This document shows, one piece after another, positions 30,298-39,238 of a stretch of DNA of 64,000 nucleotides. Every line of letters begins with the position of its first letter. The first letter of the stretch is position 1. The translations under genes and the position numbers were made by a program. The notes below the pieces were generated by a model. The model saw only the letters and a list, made by a program, of their open reading frames with translations, did not search any database and was not told the DNA's origin. The stretch spans positions 806,001 through 870,000 of the forward strand of contig NZ_JBFMVT010000002.1 of NCBI RefSeq assembly GCF_040786275.1. The letters are read 5' to 3'. The DNA comes from Buttiauxella gaviniae. GTDB taxonomy: Bacteria > Pseudomonadota > Gammaproteobacteria > Enterobacterales > Enterobacteriaceae.

Positions 30298-31468
30298 TGT
30301 CGCCATGGACGACCCGGATATTCGCCGCGAAAGCGAGTTCTCCGGCGCCAGCCGCATTATCATAATAAGCGTGATTCTGTTTATTTTGCTCGGAGTCTGG
30401 GCGTGGTTTGGCAAACTCGATGAAGTCTCGACCGGCACCGGGAAAGTGGTTCCCAGCTCACGAGAGCAAGTGCTTCAGTCGCTCGACGGCGGCATTCTTA
30501 CCGAAATGTTGGTGCATGAAGGCGACAAAGTACAGGCCGGGCAAATCGTCGCCAAACTAGACCCAACGCGCTCCCAATCCAACGTTGGCGAAAGCGCAGC
30601 ACGCTACCGCGCATCGCTCGCCTCCAGCGTGCGGCTCAACGCGGAAGTTAACGATCTCCCGCTGGTTTTCCCTGATTCGTTAAAAGCCTGGCCGGATTTA
30701 ATCGCCTCTGAAACGCGGCTGTATAAAAGCCGCCGGGCACAACTCAATGACTCCGCCTCTGACATCAAAGACGCGCTGGTGTCGGTCAACAAAGAGCTGG
30801 CGATAACCCAGCGGCTGGCGAAAAGCGGTGCGGCAAGTCACGTTGAAGTGTTGCGGCTGCAACGGCAAAGGAGCGACCTCGAGCTAAAAATTACCGATCT
30901 GCGCTCGCAATATTACGTCCAGGCGCGAGAAGCACTTTCCAAAGCCAACGCCGAAGTGGACATGCTTTCGGCGATAATTAAAGGCCGCGAAGATTCCGTC
31001 ACGCGCATGACCGTGCGCTCGCCGATGCGCGGCATCGTGAAAAATATCCAGGTGACGACCATCGGCGGCGTGATCCCCCCCAACGGCGAAATGATGGAAA
31101 TCGTGCCGGTGGATGACCATTTGCTGATTGAAGCCCGCCTCTCCCCACGCGACATCGCTTTTATCCACCCAGGGCAGCGCGCGCTGGTGAAAGTCACCGC
31201 CTACGATTACGCCATTTACGGCGGCCTGGAAGGTGAAGTGGAAACCATTTCACCCGACACCATTCAGGACAAAGTGAAACCGGAAATCGTCTATTACCGG
31301 GTGTTTATCCGCACCCATCAGGATTACCTGGAAAACAAAGTGGGGCATCATTTCTCTATTTCGCCGGGCATGATTGCCACCGTGGACATCAAAACCGGGC
31401 AAAAAACCATCGTCGATTACCTGATAAAACCGTTCAACCGCGCCCGTGAAGCGCTGCGCGAGCGTTAA
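30278..31468 (+). CDS. bapD: HlyD-family membrane fusion protein
   Basis: This is the periplasmic adaptor linking BapC to BapB. A short cytoplasmic N-terminus is followed by one membrane helix (IIIISVILFILLGVWAWFG, about 28-46), a lipoyl/barrel-sandwich half (GKVVPSSREQVLQSLDGGIL and GDKVQAGQIVAKLD), a coiled-coil hairpin (about 100-230) and the second half with MRGIVKNIQVTTIGGVIPPNGEMMEIVP. The 396 aa are typical. The ATG lies 20 bp inside bapC. It is the last gene before ssrA; no terminator is visible in the 57-bp gap. Confidence 0.92.
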   Translation: MKTNQRDVAMDDPDIRRESEFSGASRIIIISVILFILLGVWAWFGKLDEVSTGTGKVVPSSREQVLQSLDGGILTEMLVHEGDKVQAGQIVAKLDPTRSQSNVGESAARYRASLASSVRLNAEVNDLPLVFPDSLKAWPDLIASETRLYKSRRAQLNDSASDIKDALVSVNKELAITQRLAKSGAASHVEVLRLQRQRSDLELKITDLRSQYYVQAREALSKANAEVDMLSAIIKGREDSVTRMTVRSPMRGIVKNIQVTTIGGVIPPNGEMMEIVPVDDHLLIEARLSPRDIAFIHPGQRALVKVTAYDYAIYGGLEGEVETISPDTIQDKVKPEIVYYRVFIRTHQDYLENKVGHHFSISPGMIATVDIKTGQKTIVDYLIKPFNRAREALRER

Positions 31469-31525
31469 CGGATTTGAGGGGTGGTAAGTGATGCTACAAC
31501 TCTGTTATACTTACAAAACACTTGT

Positions 31526-31889
31526 GGGGCTGATTCTGGATTCGACGGGATTCGCGAAACCCAAGGTGCATGCCGAGGGGCGGTTTGCCTCGTAAAAAGC
31601 CGCAAAAAAATAGTCGCAAACGACGAAAACTACGCACTAGCAGCTTAATAACCTGCTTAGAGCCTTCTCTCCCTAGCTTCCGCTCTTAAGACGGGGATCA
31701 AGAGAAGTCAAACCCAAAAGAGATCGTGTGTAAACCTTGCCTGGGGTTGAAGCACTAAAACTAATCAGGATAGTTTGGTAATGGCGTGTCTATCCGCAGT
31801 TGCCCGGCGAATGTAAAGATATGACTAAGCATGTAGTACCGACGGCGTAGTAATTTCGGACGGGGGTTCAACTCCCCCCAGCTCCACCA
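31526..31889 (+). ncRNA. ssrA: tmRNA (SsrA)
   Basis: This RNA of about 364 nt acts with SmpB to rescue stalled ribosomes. The 5' end GGGGCTGATTCTGGATTCGA and the 3' end with TTCAACTCC and AGCTCCACCA form the tRNA-Ala-like acceptor and T arm. The resume frame encodes ANDENYALAA followed by tandem stops, the E. coli tag. A TTATAC -10-like hexamer lies at 31505-31510. The 3' end is the integration site of the element that follows. Confidence 0.98.
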
Positions 31890-31975
31890 AAATTCTCCAT
31901 CGGTGATTACCAGAGTCATCCGATGAAGTCCTAAGAGCCCGCACGGCGCAAGCCCTGCGGGCTTTTTTGTGCCTT
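31865..31975 (+). other. attL: ssrA 3' end and terminator region
   Basis: The 3' tail of ssrA plus downstream sequence (CCACCAAAAT, GATTACCAGAG, GATGAAGTC and the hairpin) recurs imperfectly at 48098-48200. This marks the left boundary of the integrated element. Divergence between the copies prevents definition of the exact crossover core; the longest shared block at the ssrA end is CCACCAAAAT. Confidence 0.75.
31936..31968 (+). terminator. ssrA terminator
   Basis: AGCCCGCA pairs with TGCGGGCT around an internal GC-rich loop and is followed by TTTTTT. Confidence 0.85.
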
Positions 31976-32035
31976 GAATTTGTCCCGCGAAGTCTGAAGA
32001 GAACTAATTAAATCCGAACCTTTTAGGCCCATTGA

Positions 32036-32074
32036 TAGGCCCAACGAAAAGCTCTATTGTTTTCGTTGGGCCTA
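32036..32074 (+). promoter_or_regulatory. Perfect 15-bp inverted repeat upstream of the integrase
   Basis: TAGGCCCAACGAAAA (32036-32050) and TTTTCGTTGGGCCTA (32060-32074) are exact reverse complements around a 9-base loop, ending 18 bp before the integrase ATG. An extra TAGGCCC half-site lies at 32024-32030. It could be an operator or a leader hairpin controlling int. Confidence 0.7.
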
Positions 32075-32092
32075 AACGCATGGAGACTCCCC

Positions 32093-33334
32093 ATGGCAAG
32101 AAAAACCAAGCCGTTAACCGATACGGAAATCAAAGCCGCCAAACCTAAAGATGCCGATTACCAGCTGTATGATGGTGATGGGTTGACGCTCTTAATCAAA
32201 TCCAGTGGAAGCAAACTCTGGCAATTCCGTTACCATCGACCTCTAACTAAGCTGAGAACTAAGCAAAGCTTTGGTGCCTACCCTGCCGTCTCGCTTTCCG
32301 ATGCACGTAAACTCAGAGCTGAATCTCGAGCCTTACTAGCAAAAGATATCGACCCTCAAGAACATCACAAGGAGCTGTCAAGAAGCACTCAGGAGGCCAA
32401 AACCAATACGTTCATGTTGATAGCCGAGCGTTGGTGGAACGTCAAGAAAACCAGCGTCACAGAGGACTACGCTCATGATATTTGGCGCTCACTTGAAAGA
32501 GACGTTTTCCCCGCAATTGGCAAGATCAATATTACGGACATTAAAGCTCATACACTGGTTCAGGCAGTCCAACCGGTTCAAGCCAGAGGTGCATTAGAGA
32601 CTGTTCGCCGCCTTTGTCAGCGTATTAATGAAATCATGATTTATGCGCAGAACACGGGCCTGATTGATGCAGTTCCTAGTGTCAATATTGGCAAAGCCTT
32701 TGAGAAACCTCAGAAAAAGAACATGCCGAGCATCCGCCCAGATCAGTTACCACAAGTGATGCAAACAATGAGAAATGCCAACATTATTTTGCCTACTCGA
32801 TGTTTATTCATGTGGCAACTTCTGACTATCTCACGGCCAGCTGAAGCGGCGGAAGCTCGGTGGGATGAAATCGATTTTGATGCTAAAGAATGGAAAATCC
32901 CAGCAGCTCGAATGAAGATGAACCGAGATCATACGGTTCCATTATCAGATGAGGCAATAGCTATTCTGGAGATGATGAAGCCACTAAGTGGTAATCGAGA
33001 ATTCATTTTTCCAAGCCGTATTAAGCCGAACCAGTCTATGAATAGCCAAACAGTAAACGCTGCACTTAAACGTGCTGGTTTTGGCGGTGTGCTCGTCTCT
33101 CATGGCTTGCGATCTATTGCTAGTACTGCCCTTAATGAGCAGGGTTTCCTACCTGACGTTATTGAAGCGGCATTAGCCCATGTGGATAAGAATGAGGTTC
33201 GCCGTGCTTATAACCGTACAGATTATCTTGAGCAGAGACGACCAATGATGCAGTGGTGGGCTGATTTTGTGATAGCAGCAGATAATAAAGCTACCATAAA
33301 TAGGGAAAACAGAGGGTTACGATTAGCCGGATAA
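32093..33334 (+). CDS. Tyrosine recombinase (CP4-57/P4-type integrase)
   Basis: This enzyme would integrate and excise the element at ssrA. Start at the ATG at 32093 gives 413 aa beginning MARKTKPLTDTEIKAAKP, the usual N-terminus of this family; upstream in-frame codons fall inside the inverted repeat. The DUF4102 arm-binding domain covers about 1-90 (DGDGLTLLIKSSGSKLWQFRY). The catalytic domain shows the first Arg in TISRPAEAAEARWDEID, the HGLR pair in VSHGLRSIASTAL, a His in LAHVDKNEVRRAYNR and the nucleophile candidate Tyr in the same segment. The position abutting ssrA fits the target. Confidence 0.95.
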   Translation: MARKTKPLTDTEIKAAKPKDADYQLYDGDGLTLLIKSSGSKLWQFRYHRPLTKLRTKQSFGAYPAVSLSDARKLRAESRALLAKDIDPQEHHKELSRSTQEAKTNTFMLIAERWWNVKKTSVTEDYAHDIWRSLERDVFPAIGKINITDIKAHTLVQAVQPVQARGALETVRRLCQRINEIMIYAQNTGLIDAVPSVNIGKAFEKPQKKNMPSIRPDQLPQVMQTMRNANIILPTRCLFMWQLLTISRPAEAAEARWDEIDFDAKEWKIPAARMKMNRDHTVPLSDEAIAILEMMKPLSGNREFIFPSRIKPNQSMNSQTVNAALKRAGFGGVLVSHGLRSIASTALNEQGFLPDVIEAALAHVDKNEVRRAYNRTDYLEQRRPMMQWWADFVIAADNKATINRENRGLRLAG

Positions 33335-33384
33335 TTGTTTTAGTTTAGATTCTCAAATTATTCATGAAGAACTTTGTTCAATAT

Positions 33385-33412
33385 AAAAAGCCCAACTTCA
33401 GTTAGGCTTTTT
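33385..33412 (+). terminator. Terminator after the integrase
   Basis: AAAAAGCCCAAC pairs with GTTAGGCTTTTT with one mismatch, loop TTCA, with A- and T-runs. It works in both directions, between int (+) and hamB (-). Confidence 0.8.
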
Positions 33413-33502
33413 ATATTTTTTAATAGACTAATGATTTATAAACCAACATTATTTTTATAAGGGTAACTTCAAGACCAAACATCTTTAACAATTAGTATCA
33501 TC

Positions 33503-36500
33503 TTATTCTCCGCCATAGAGCGAAGCTGTGAAAACGGTTGGATACTTGATCAGCTCAGGCATAATAATGTGTCGATGTGAGAAAGCCATCTCCTTACTAT
33601 ATGAATCTATATCTAAACCAGAGTCTCTAAGTACCTTCGCTACACCTGATGCTACTGCTCTATCCGTCAATCCAATACCATAAAGATCCAATGATAAACC
33701 ATCTGATAATCCAATACGTAAAGCCATTTGTAATTGTCTAACCATTTCTATTTCCGGCTTGTCTCTAAACATATTCTCTAATAAATCAGCACACGCTCCT
33801 ACAACTAGCATCGCATCATAGCCCAAGCTACTATCGCAAATATCAATGATATTTTCTATTTTCAAATTACGTTCTTGGCTACCAGCTCTAAATTTAAAGT
33901 TATTACGGTTAGCTTGTGATAAGATCTCATTGTATGAAATCTCAGAACACCAAAGATTTGCAATTCTTAAACCTGCTCCCTCTCCTATCAATTTACCTAA
34001 ACTATTATCTGTCGCTAGGCTTTCAATCATTGGCCACAATACAGTTATCATGCCAGCTACATTTTGCACAGTAGATAGTAACTCGACATTTGTTTTAATC
34101 CAATTTTCGATATATTCTAACTCGTGAATACCCAGTAATGCTCTACCATAGTAAGAACGTTTTTCTTCATCAATTTGCTTAACCTTTTCGGCAACAACTG
34201 TGAACACTTCTGCGAGTTTTTGTTTCTCATTATCATTAGCTAGAGAGAATGCAAAAGTCTTTTTATACACTTCCACTAATGCTTGATCTTCAAGCATTTC
34301 ATCTCTATTAAAATTAGCTAGCAGAAAACTTTCAAGACTTTCTAGATAGTTAACTCTCTGGCTCATTTGCTTCAAAAGATCCGTAACATCGATTTGTTGT
34401 AGATGACCATCTCTAATAACGGATTGTTGATAATTTTCTGGGGATTGTAGAAAATCTATAGGATCAATGGCAAAAGGATCTTCGTAAAAAGGCTTTACTA
34501 GAGTTAAAAGGCTACTTAAACACTCCTCAGACTTAGAAGGGTCTAATAAATTACTCATCTGGGACCACTGCCACCTTTTACTTGTATATCGTTGATCAAA
34601 TAATTCCGTATCAGCGAATATAATACTCCCCTCTGTATGTTTCCCAGCCCTGCCAGCCCGTCCTAAAAGATTATGGAAATCACGTGTTGAAATTTGTTTT
34701 TCACCTTGAAACACACCTGATACAACTAAATATTTAATAGGAAGATTGACACCTTGAGCTAATGTAGATGTGCATACCACACAACGCCCTAATCCATTCT
34801 CCATGGCATATTCAACCGATATTCTCAAACCATTTGGAATGTTCGCACTGTGGGGAAGAATCCCTCTTTTAATGGCTTTCGTAATAACTGAACTACTTCC
34901 TAAATGGACTTCGGATAATTTACCTATTTTTTTTATCTCATCCTGATCGCTATGAACTATAGGAGCATTTAGCGAGTCAATACGTTCTAATGGTTTGATA
35001 ACTTCTCGGCAAATTTTTATGACGGAGCTTTTTTGTCCACAGAATACAGCTACCGGACCATGTTCACAGAGCTTGATACCCAAGTACGCAGCAATTAATG
35101 ATTTATCATCACGTGGAGGAAAGAATCTTTCTGCAGTCTCTCTTCCTTGCCTAGGAATTTCTAATGATTCCATTACTCTAGGCACGAAAAACTCTTCTGT
35201 ATTAATATCGAAAGGATCTATATAATGAAATTGTCCCATCCCCCTTTTCCAACTTGAAAATGCTATACTACGTTCAGTAGATAAACATTCTGCTCCGTTG
35301 ACTACCTTTCCCTCACCGTCATATAACCAATTTCCAATCGATTCTGCATTTGATAAAACGGCAGAGATTAAAACATGCTGAGTGTTTTTTTCAAGTTCGC
35401 GTTTCAAGCTGGTTAGGAGTAACTCATATGTAACTCCACGCGATCCAGTATCAAATTGATGTCCTTCATCATAAATTACGAGTGATATACTTTCCGACAA
35501 CTCTGGTTTGTGGCGCAATAAATAGATTAGTTTTTCAGGAGTCGCTACAATTACTGTAAGGGGTGTAACATCACTTTCTTCTATTTCAATTATTTCTGTA
35601 AATAATGCATCGTCAAATTCATCTATTTGTGGAATGTCATTGAGTTGATTAATTTTGACGTCTTCATTACCAAACGCTGCGGCTAAAGAAGTACTTATTT
35701 CCCGACATAAAGAACGAAAAGGAGCTATAATCACCGCTACAGAAGCCCTGCCAGATAAAAAAGCGGAGCGTATAATCAGCTCGGCTGACTTTGTTTTCCC
35801 GGCACTTGTAGGCAGCTGAATTACTGCGGAAGTCCCACTAAATACTCCAGCATCACCGAGTAGTTTTTGGGCCGGCCAAAACTCCCTGATAAATGTTGGC
35901 TTTGATAAGGCAGGTTTCCATGCTTCAATAGATAATCCTGTATATTGCGGGAGTAAATTAAATGAAGAGTTACTTATTTTATGTTTAATAACCGAGGCGA
36001 CGATATCGGCTAACAATAACTCTCTATCACTTCCTCTTTCATGACAAAAATCTCTCAACGATTTTGTCACTTCTAACACATCAGTAGTTACATCAATATT
36101 TTCATTAAAGAAAACACAAACCATACTTGTTAATGAACAAATTAATTTGGAAATTTGTTTTTCATTATCAAATATCATCGGCTCATTATATTTCGCTTTT
36201 AACAACCACTCCAAAAGTAATTCTATACGAGATTCCGTTAAACCATTATTTAAATTTTCTAGCTTATTAGATAGAACAATTGCACTACCCGGCATATCAG
36301 CAAGATAATATGAGGCTGCTCCTAATAAGCAAAGATAATAATCATATGTTATTTCTTGCCTTGAACCCATTAAAGCATCAAAATATCTTGCTACATTTCT
36401 TAACTCTAGTTTCCTTTGCTCGAAAAGAACATGATTCCTTTCAACTGATAACTCTTCACGACACACATCACCCAATATGCCAATAGTCATTAATAATAAA

Positions 36501-36616
36501 TTACTTGGCGATTCAGTTAAACGAATATGGTGCACTTCATCCAAGCCAAATTCATACATCTTAGCTTTTGATTTAGTAATCGAAAGTAGCTTTGCTGATT
36601 GATTCTCAAATCTCAT
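33503..36616 (-). CDS. hamB: Ski2-like DEAD/DEAH helicase, probable Hachiman HamB
   Basis: This is a large superfamily 2 helicase (about 1,037 aa from the ATG at 36616). Motifs in order: VIQLPTSAGKTKSAEL (Walker A, residues 269-275), APFRSLCREI (Ia), VATPEKLIYLL, LVIYDEGHQF (motif II DEGH, 383-386), SAVLSNAESIG (motif III), CVVCTSTLAQGVNLP (motif V) and LLGRAGRAGKHTEG (motif VI). An N-terminal region of about 230 aa and a C-terminal region of about 400 aa are outside the helicase core. The start at 36616 overlaps the upstream gene by 11 bp and follows GAGAGAG; the frame is open to 36646. Pairing with a DUF1837-like nuclease gene is the basis for the Hachiman call. DNA is clearly AT-richer than the chromosome. 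Confidence 0.72.
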   Translation of the reverse strand: MRFENQSAKLLSITKSKAKMYEFGLDEVHHIRLTESPSNLLLMTIGILGDVCREELSVERNHVLFEQRKLELRNVARYFDALMGSRQEITYDYYLCLLGAASYYLADMPGSAIVLSNKLENLNNGLTESRIELLLEWLLKAKYNEPMIFDNEKQISKLICSLTSMVCVFFNENIDVTTDVLEVTKSLRDFCHERGSDRELLLADIVASVIKHKISNSSFNLLPQYTGLSIEAWKPALSKPTFIREFWPAQKLLGDAGVFSGTSAVIQLPTSAGKTKSAELIIRSAFLSGRASVAVIIAPFRSLCREISTSLAAAFGNEDVKINQLNDIPQIDEFDDALFTEIIEIEESDVTPLTVIVATPEKLIYLLRHKPELSESISLVIYDEGHQFDTGSRGVTYELLLTSLKRELEKNTQHVLISAVLSNAESIGNWLYDGEGKVVNGAECLSTERSIAFSSWKRGMGQFHYIDPFDINTEEFFVPRVMESLEIPRQGRETAERFFPPRDDKSLIAAYLGIKLCEHGPVAVFCGQKSSVIKICREVIKPLERIDSLNAPIVHSDQDEIKKIGKLSEVHLGSSSVITKAIKRGILPHSANIPNGLRISVEYAMENGLGRCVVCTSTLAQGVNLPIKYLVVSGVFQGEKQISTRDFHNLLGRAGRAGKHTEGSIIFADTELFDQRYTSKRWQWSQMSNLLDPSKSEECLSSLLTLVKPFYEDPFAIDPIDFLQSPENYQQSVIRDGHLQQIDVTDLLKQMSQRVNYLESLESFLLANFNRDEMLEDQALVEVYKKTFAFSLANDNEKQKLAEVFTVVAEKVKQIDEEKRSYYGRALLGIHELEYIENWIKTNVELLSTVQNVAGMITVLWPMIESLATDNSLGKLIGEGAGLRIANLWCSEISYNEILSQANRNNFKFRAGSQERNLKIENIIDICDSSLGYDAMLVVGACADLLENMFRDKPEIEMVRQLQMALRIGLSDGLSLDLYGIGLTDRAVASGVAKVLRDSGLDIDSYSKEMAFSHRHIIMPELIKYPTVFTASLYGGE

Positions 36617-37415
36617 TAGCTGCTCTCTCGTATAATGCATGAGCAAGTTCCATCAGTTCGCTCCCATGGATTGCTAAAAGTTCTAGATCTTGATTAAAAG
36701 GATGCGCTTCAGAATTGGCACCAGCAAGTATTGCAGCGTCATAAGCGCTATCAGAACATACTGCAGCTGCACCAAATCTCAATTTGTAGGGTTGATTAAC
36801 CGAGTCTTGAAATCTATTGATTACTCCCACGCTCCCTAGTTCATTACGATCAATCATACGCTGTTTTATCCCATTCAGAGATTCAGCCAAACGTAAATGA
36901 TCTTTAGCAGAGTGATCTATAGCCTCTTGAAGCATTGATTTTGTGCCGGCACTTAATTTTGCTTTGACTTCATAAACTAATAATTCATCATCCCTTGGAT
37001 TAGCCTGTACTTGTTTAAAAGCCAATACATCAGAACCTTTGGTAGATTCATTAGGTACACCTTTACGATCATAACGAGTCCTAGGTACAAGATAATTCCG
37101 TAAATATGTCAAATAATCAGCAATTAATATTTCTGCAAAATCACCTGCTCGAATACTTGGCCCTGGTGCTGTAGTAGCATTTGGGAACTTCATCGTAAGT
37201 AAATAATCTGATCTTGTTTGCCCAGGGGCTTTAATCAAATCAATCTGATTATCATTACAATAATGGTTTCTAAAATGTTTGGCCCATGCAGTCATTTTTG
37301 CTTGATCATTAATATCATGACGAAAGCAGAAAACTTTTGCTTCCCTACCACATGCTAACGTCAGGACATTTCCAGTATCTTGGAGCCACTGAATATGCTC
37401 ATTAGTCCATGGCAT
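36606..37415 (-). CDS. hamA: DUF1837-like nuclease, probable Hachiman HamA
   Basis: The 269-aa product starts at the ATG at 37415, downstream of AGGAGAG. It shows a PD-(D/E)xK nuclease pattern: Glu95 in RAGDFAEILIADYL, Asp129 in KGSDVLAF, and Glu149-x-Lys151 in LVYEVKAK. This arrangement and its overlap with a large helicase gene match HamA (DUF1837) of Hachiman. In that system the helicase HamB senses damaged or aberrant DNA and releases HamA to degrade DNA, giving abortive phage defence. The family call comes from motif reading and partner, not from a search. AbpA of CP4-57 is an alternative helicase partner, but that protein is about twice this size. Confidence 0.7.
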   Translation of the reverse strand: MPWTNEHIQWLQDTGNVLTLACGREAKVFCFRHDINDQAKMTAWAKHFRNHYCNDNQIDLIKAPGQTRSDYLLTMKFPNATTAPGPSIRAGDFAEILIADYLTYLRNYLVPRTRYDRKGVPNESTKGSDVLAFKQVQANPRDDELLVYEVKAKLSAGTKSMLQEAIDHSAKDHLRLAESLNGIKQRMIDRNELGSVGVINRFQDSVNQPYKLRFGAAAVCSDSAYDAAILAGANSEAHPFNQDLELLAIHGSELMELAHALYERAANEI

Positions 37416-37835
37416 TCTTCTCTCCTGCTGATTTTCAGTAAAAAAGCTGTGATTTTGTTCACAAGATAAACATCTCATTAAGCAAGTAACTTAGTTTACA
37501 TTGCTTTTACCAGAGTCCGGCTTGCGCATGTAACGTGAATGATGATGATTATAATATGATTTGATACCAATAAACATTACTGTTTTTGACACTAAGCAGG
37601 GATCTCGCGACGATAAACCAGTTGCCTTGAGTTAGATAAAACTTCATTAATTTCAGATACTTGCCATGGCACTGGGCCAACCAAAACCCTGACATTTGAG
37701 AATAACGCTTCAAACACTTAAACGACTAAAACACTACATCTTATAATGCTAAAAACCCTAGACGCTCAATGTGGAATAGTTAGCATTGATTTCAACCTTA
37801 GCCTTAAACGTCGAAACTCAGCTTTAATAATCATT
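37416..37835 (-). promoter_or_regulatory. Intergenic region upstream of hamAB
   Basis: No gene is seen in this 420-bp AT-rich stretch. A perfect -10 hexamer TATAAT lies on the minus strand at 37548-37553, with a poor -35 (TGTTTA) 17 bp before it. It is the best candidate promoter for hamA-hamB and would leave a leader of about 125 nt. Confidence 0.4.
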
Positions 37836-38741
37836 TTAAACCTTATCTTTCGACTTATCATTTATATAATTATTAAAAGAGACTTTAAGGTCAGTTTTAG
37901 CCCACTTACTAACTCGGTTTCTGATAGTATTTTCTCTTTCTCCCTTATCATCATCCCATTTGTTAGGATTCTTTTTTTGGTCATACTGACAAAGATGAAT
38001 AGTTACTTTTTCAAGCGCTTCGCTTTTATATTTGTATCTACAAATAGGTGCGACACCTTTAAGAAAGGTAGCCATAACTTCTTTTAAATAGTCAAGGTCT
38101 TTCAGTTTGTTCCTTCCTCCAATACTCGAATTCATTTTTTTACATGCTTTATCAAAATCAACTCTGAATCTATGATACTCCGGCGATTCTGTACTATCAT
38201 AATGTGAAACACAGCTATTAATATAAGAAAAGGCATCAAGCAGGAATTCACAGCTCTCTTTTTTATTACCTGATTCATATTGAAATTGTGCCCAATAAAA
38301 ATCTTCAACAGCCATAGATATATATAAAGATTCATATTGTGCACCATATAGTCTCGCAAGCCCTGTCAGTTTATGACCAAACATGTCGCTACGATTTTCT
38401 CCCCGAACTTCTACATAAGTTTTCTTATAAACAAAAGGCTTCTCAACCATTACCCCATGAATATTTATAAACTCCTGTGAGTACCGAATATTATCATCAC
38501 AAGCCATATCCAAGTCTGGTTGACCCTGTTTTTTTTTCAATTCAATAATTTTAAATTCTTCAATTTTTTGGTGGGCACTTTGGCTATACGTACGCAGAAT
38601 GTCCTGGCATTTCCCTTTCTTTTCAGCTTCAAGTTGCCTTCCCAACCCTAGAAACTTGTCTTCAAAGGCAGCACAAAGCTTAAGATAAAAATCATCAAAA
38701 AAACCCTCACCCACACCTTTCACAAAAAGTAAACCCCTCAA
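37836..38741 (-). CDS. Unrecognised 301-aa protein
   Basis: I do not recognise this protein. It is soluble by appearance, with no signal peptide or membrane helix, rich in Lys/Glu and aromatic residues. Segments that may be structural are a Lys-rich helix near residues 60-75 (EFKIIELKKKQ), an alpha-helical middle (MAVEDFYWAQFQYESGNKKESCEFLLDAF) that resembles helical-repeat packing, and a basic C-terminal tail (GERENTIRNRVSKWAKTDLK). It is divergent from alpA by about 95 bp and lies upstream of the hamAB promoter region. In CP4-57 the gene yfjH occupies the comparable place divergent from alpA, but homology is not claimed. Codon use is AT-rich like hamAB. The downstream 420-bp gap argues against cotranscription with hamA. 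Confidence 0.75.
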   Translation of the reverse strand: MRGLLFVKGVGEGFFDDFYLKLCAAFEDKFLGLGRQLEAEKKGKCQDILRTYSQSAHQKIEEFKIIELKKKQGQPDLDMACDDNIRYSQEFINIHGVMVEKPFVYKKTYVEVRGENRSDMFGHKLTGLARLYGAQYESLYISMAVEDFYWAQFQYESGNKKESCEFLLDAFSYINSCVSHYDSTESPEYHRFRVDFDKACKKMNSSIGGRNKLKDLDYLKEVMATFLKGVAPICRYKYKSEALEKVTIHLCQYDQKKNPNKWDDDKGERENTIRNRVSKWAKTDLKVSFNNYINDKSKDKV

Positions 38742-38836
38742 GTAAATTTATTCGCATTTAACTTCGAGTGTATTACGAATTCGGCTATGTCGGCAACATG
38801 AACCCACCCGAACAAACGCATACTAAGGAAGCCTAA

Positions 38837-39076
38837 ATGTTACAAAACGACCTCTCCTCACATACATCCAGTTACGTAAACATTCCTGATTCACCGAGGA
38901 TCTTGAGGCTAAAAGATGTCATGAAAAAAATGGGAATTTCACGCTCAACCATATACGACTGGCTTAACCCAAAATCACCACGCTACGACGAAACGTTCCC
39001 AAAACAAAAACGCCTAGGAAGGAAATCCGTTGGCTGGCTGGAGTCGGACCTGAACAAATGGTTAAGCCCACGTTAG
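38837..39076 (+). CDS. alpA: AlpA-family transcriptional regulator
   Basis: This is a 79-aa MerR-like winged-helix activator and excisionase-type regulator found in CP4-57 and P4-like elements. ILRLKDVMKKMGISRSTIYDW and the FPKQKRLGRKSVGWLESDLNKWL tail are diagnostic. The ATG follows AAGGAAGCC. In CP4-57, AlpA activates intA and promotes excision. An additional N-terminal stretch of about 20 aa precedes the domain. Confidence 0.92.
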   Translation: MLQNDLSSHTSSYVNIPDSPRILRLKDVMKKMGISRSTIYDWLNPKSPRYDETFPKQKRLGRKSVGWLESDLNKWLSPR

Positions 39077-39094
39077 ATACCACTTACATCAACG

Positions 39095-39117
39095 ATCCGG
39101 GGGCAATACCCCCGGAT
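39095..39117 (+). terminator. Hairpin after alpA
   Basis: ATCCGGGGG and CCCCCGGAT form a 9-bp GC-rich stem 19 bp after the alpA stop. There is no clear T-run, so the terminator call is moderate. Confidence 0.5.
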
Positions 39118-39238
39118 TGCTTCACAAAATCACATTCCTCCCCGTAATTCGAGTGCAAAAAAAAACAGACCTGTATTACCGCAATGAATACAAAGCAGCG
39201 ATGTTGCTGTATCGAATTTTTTTCATTCCGGAGGCTAC

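Noticed and set aside
36606-37415. AbpA-type protein as the identity of the small defence gene
   Set aside because: AbpA is about twice as long, while size and the PD-(D/E)xK pattern fit HamA better. This is not a firm exclusion.
37746-38087. Plus-strand 113-residue frame overlapping the end of the 301-aa gene
   Set aside because: It is hydrophobic by chance from AT-rich antisense codons and lacks a ribosome-binding site.
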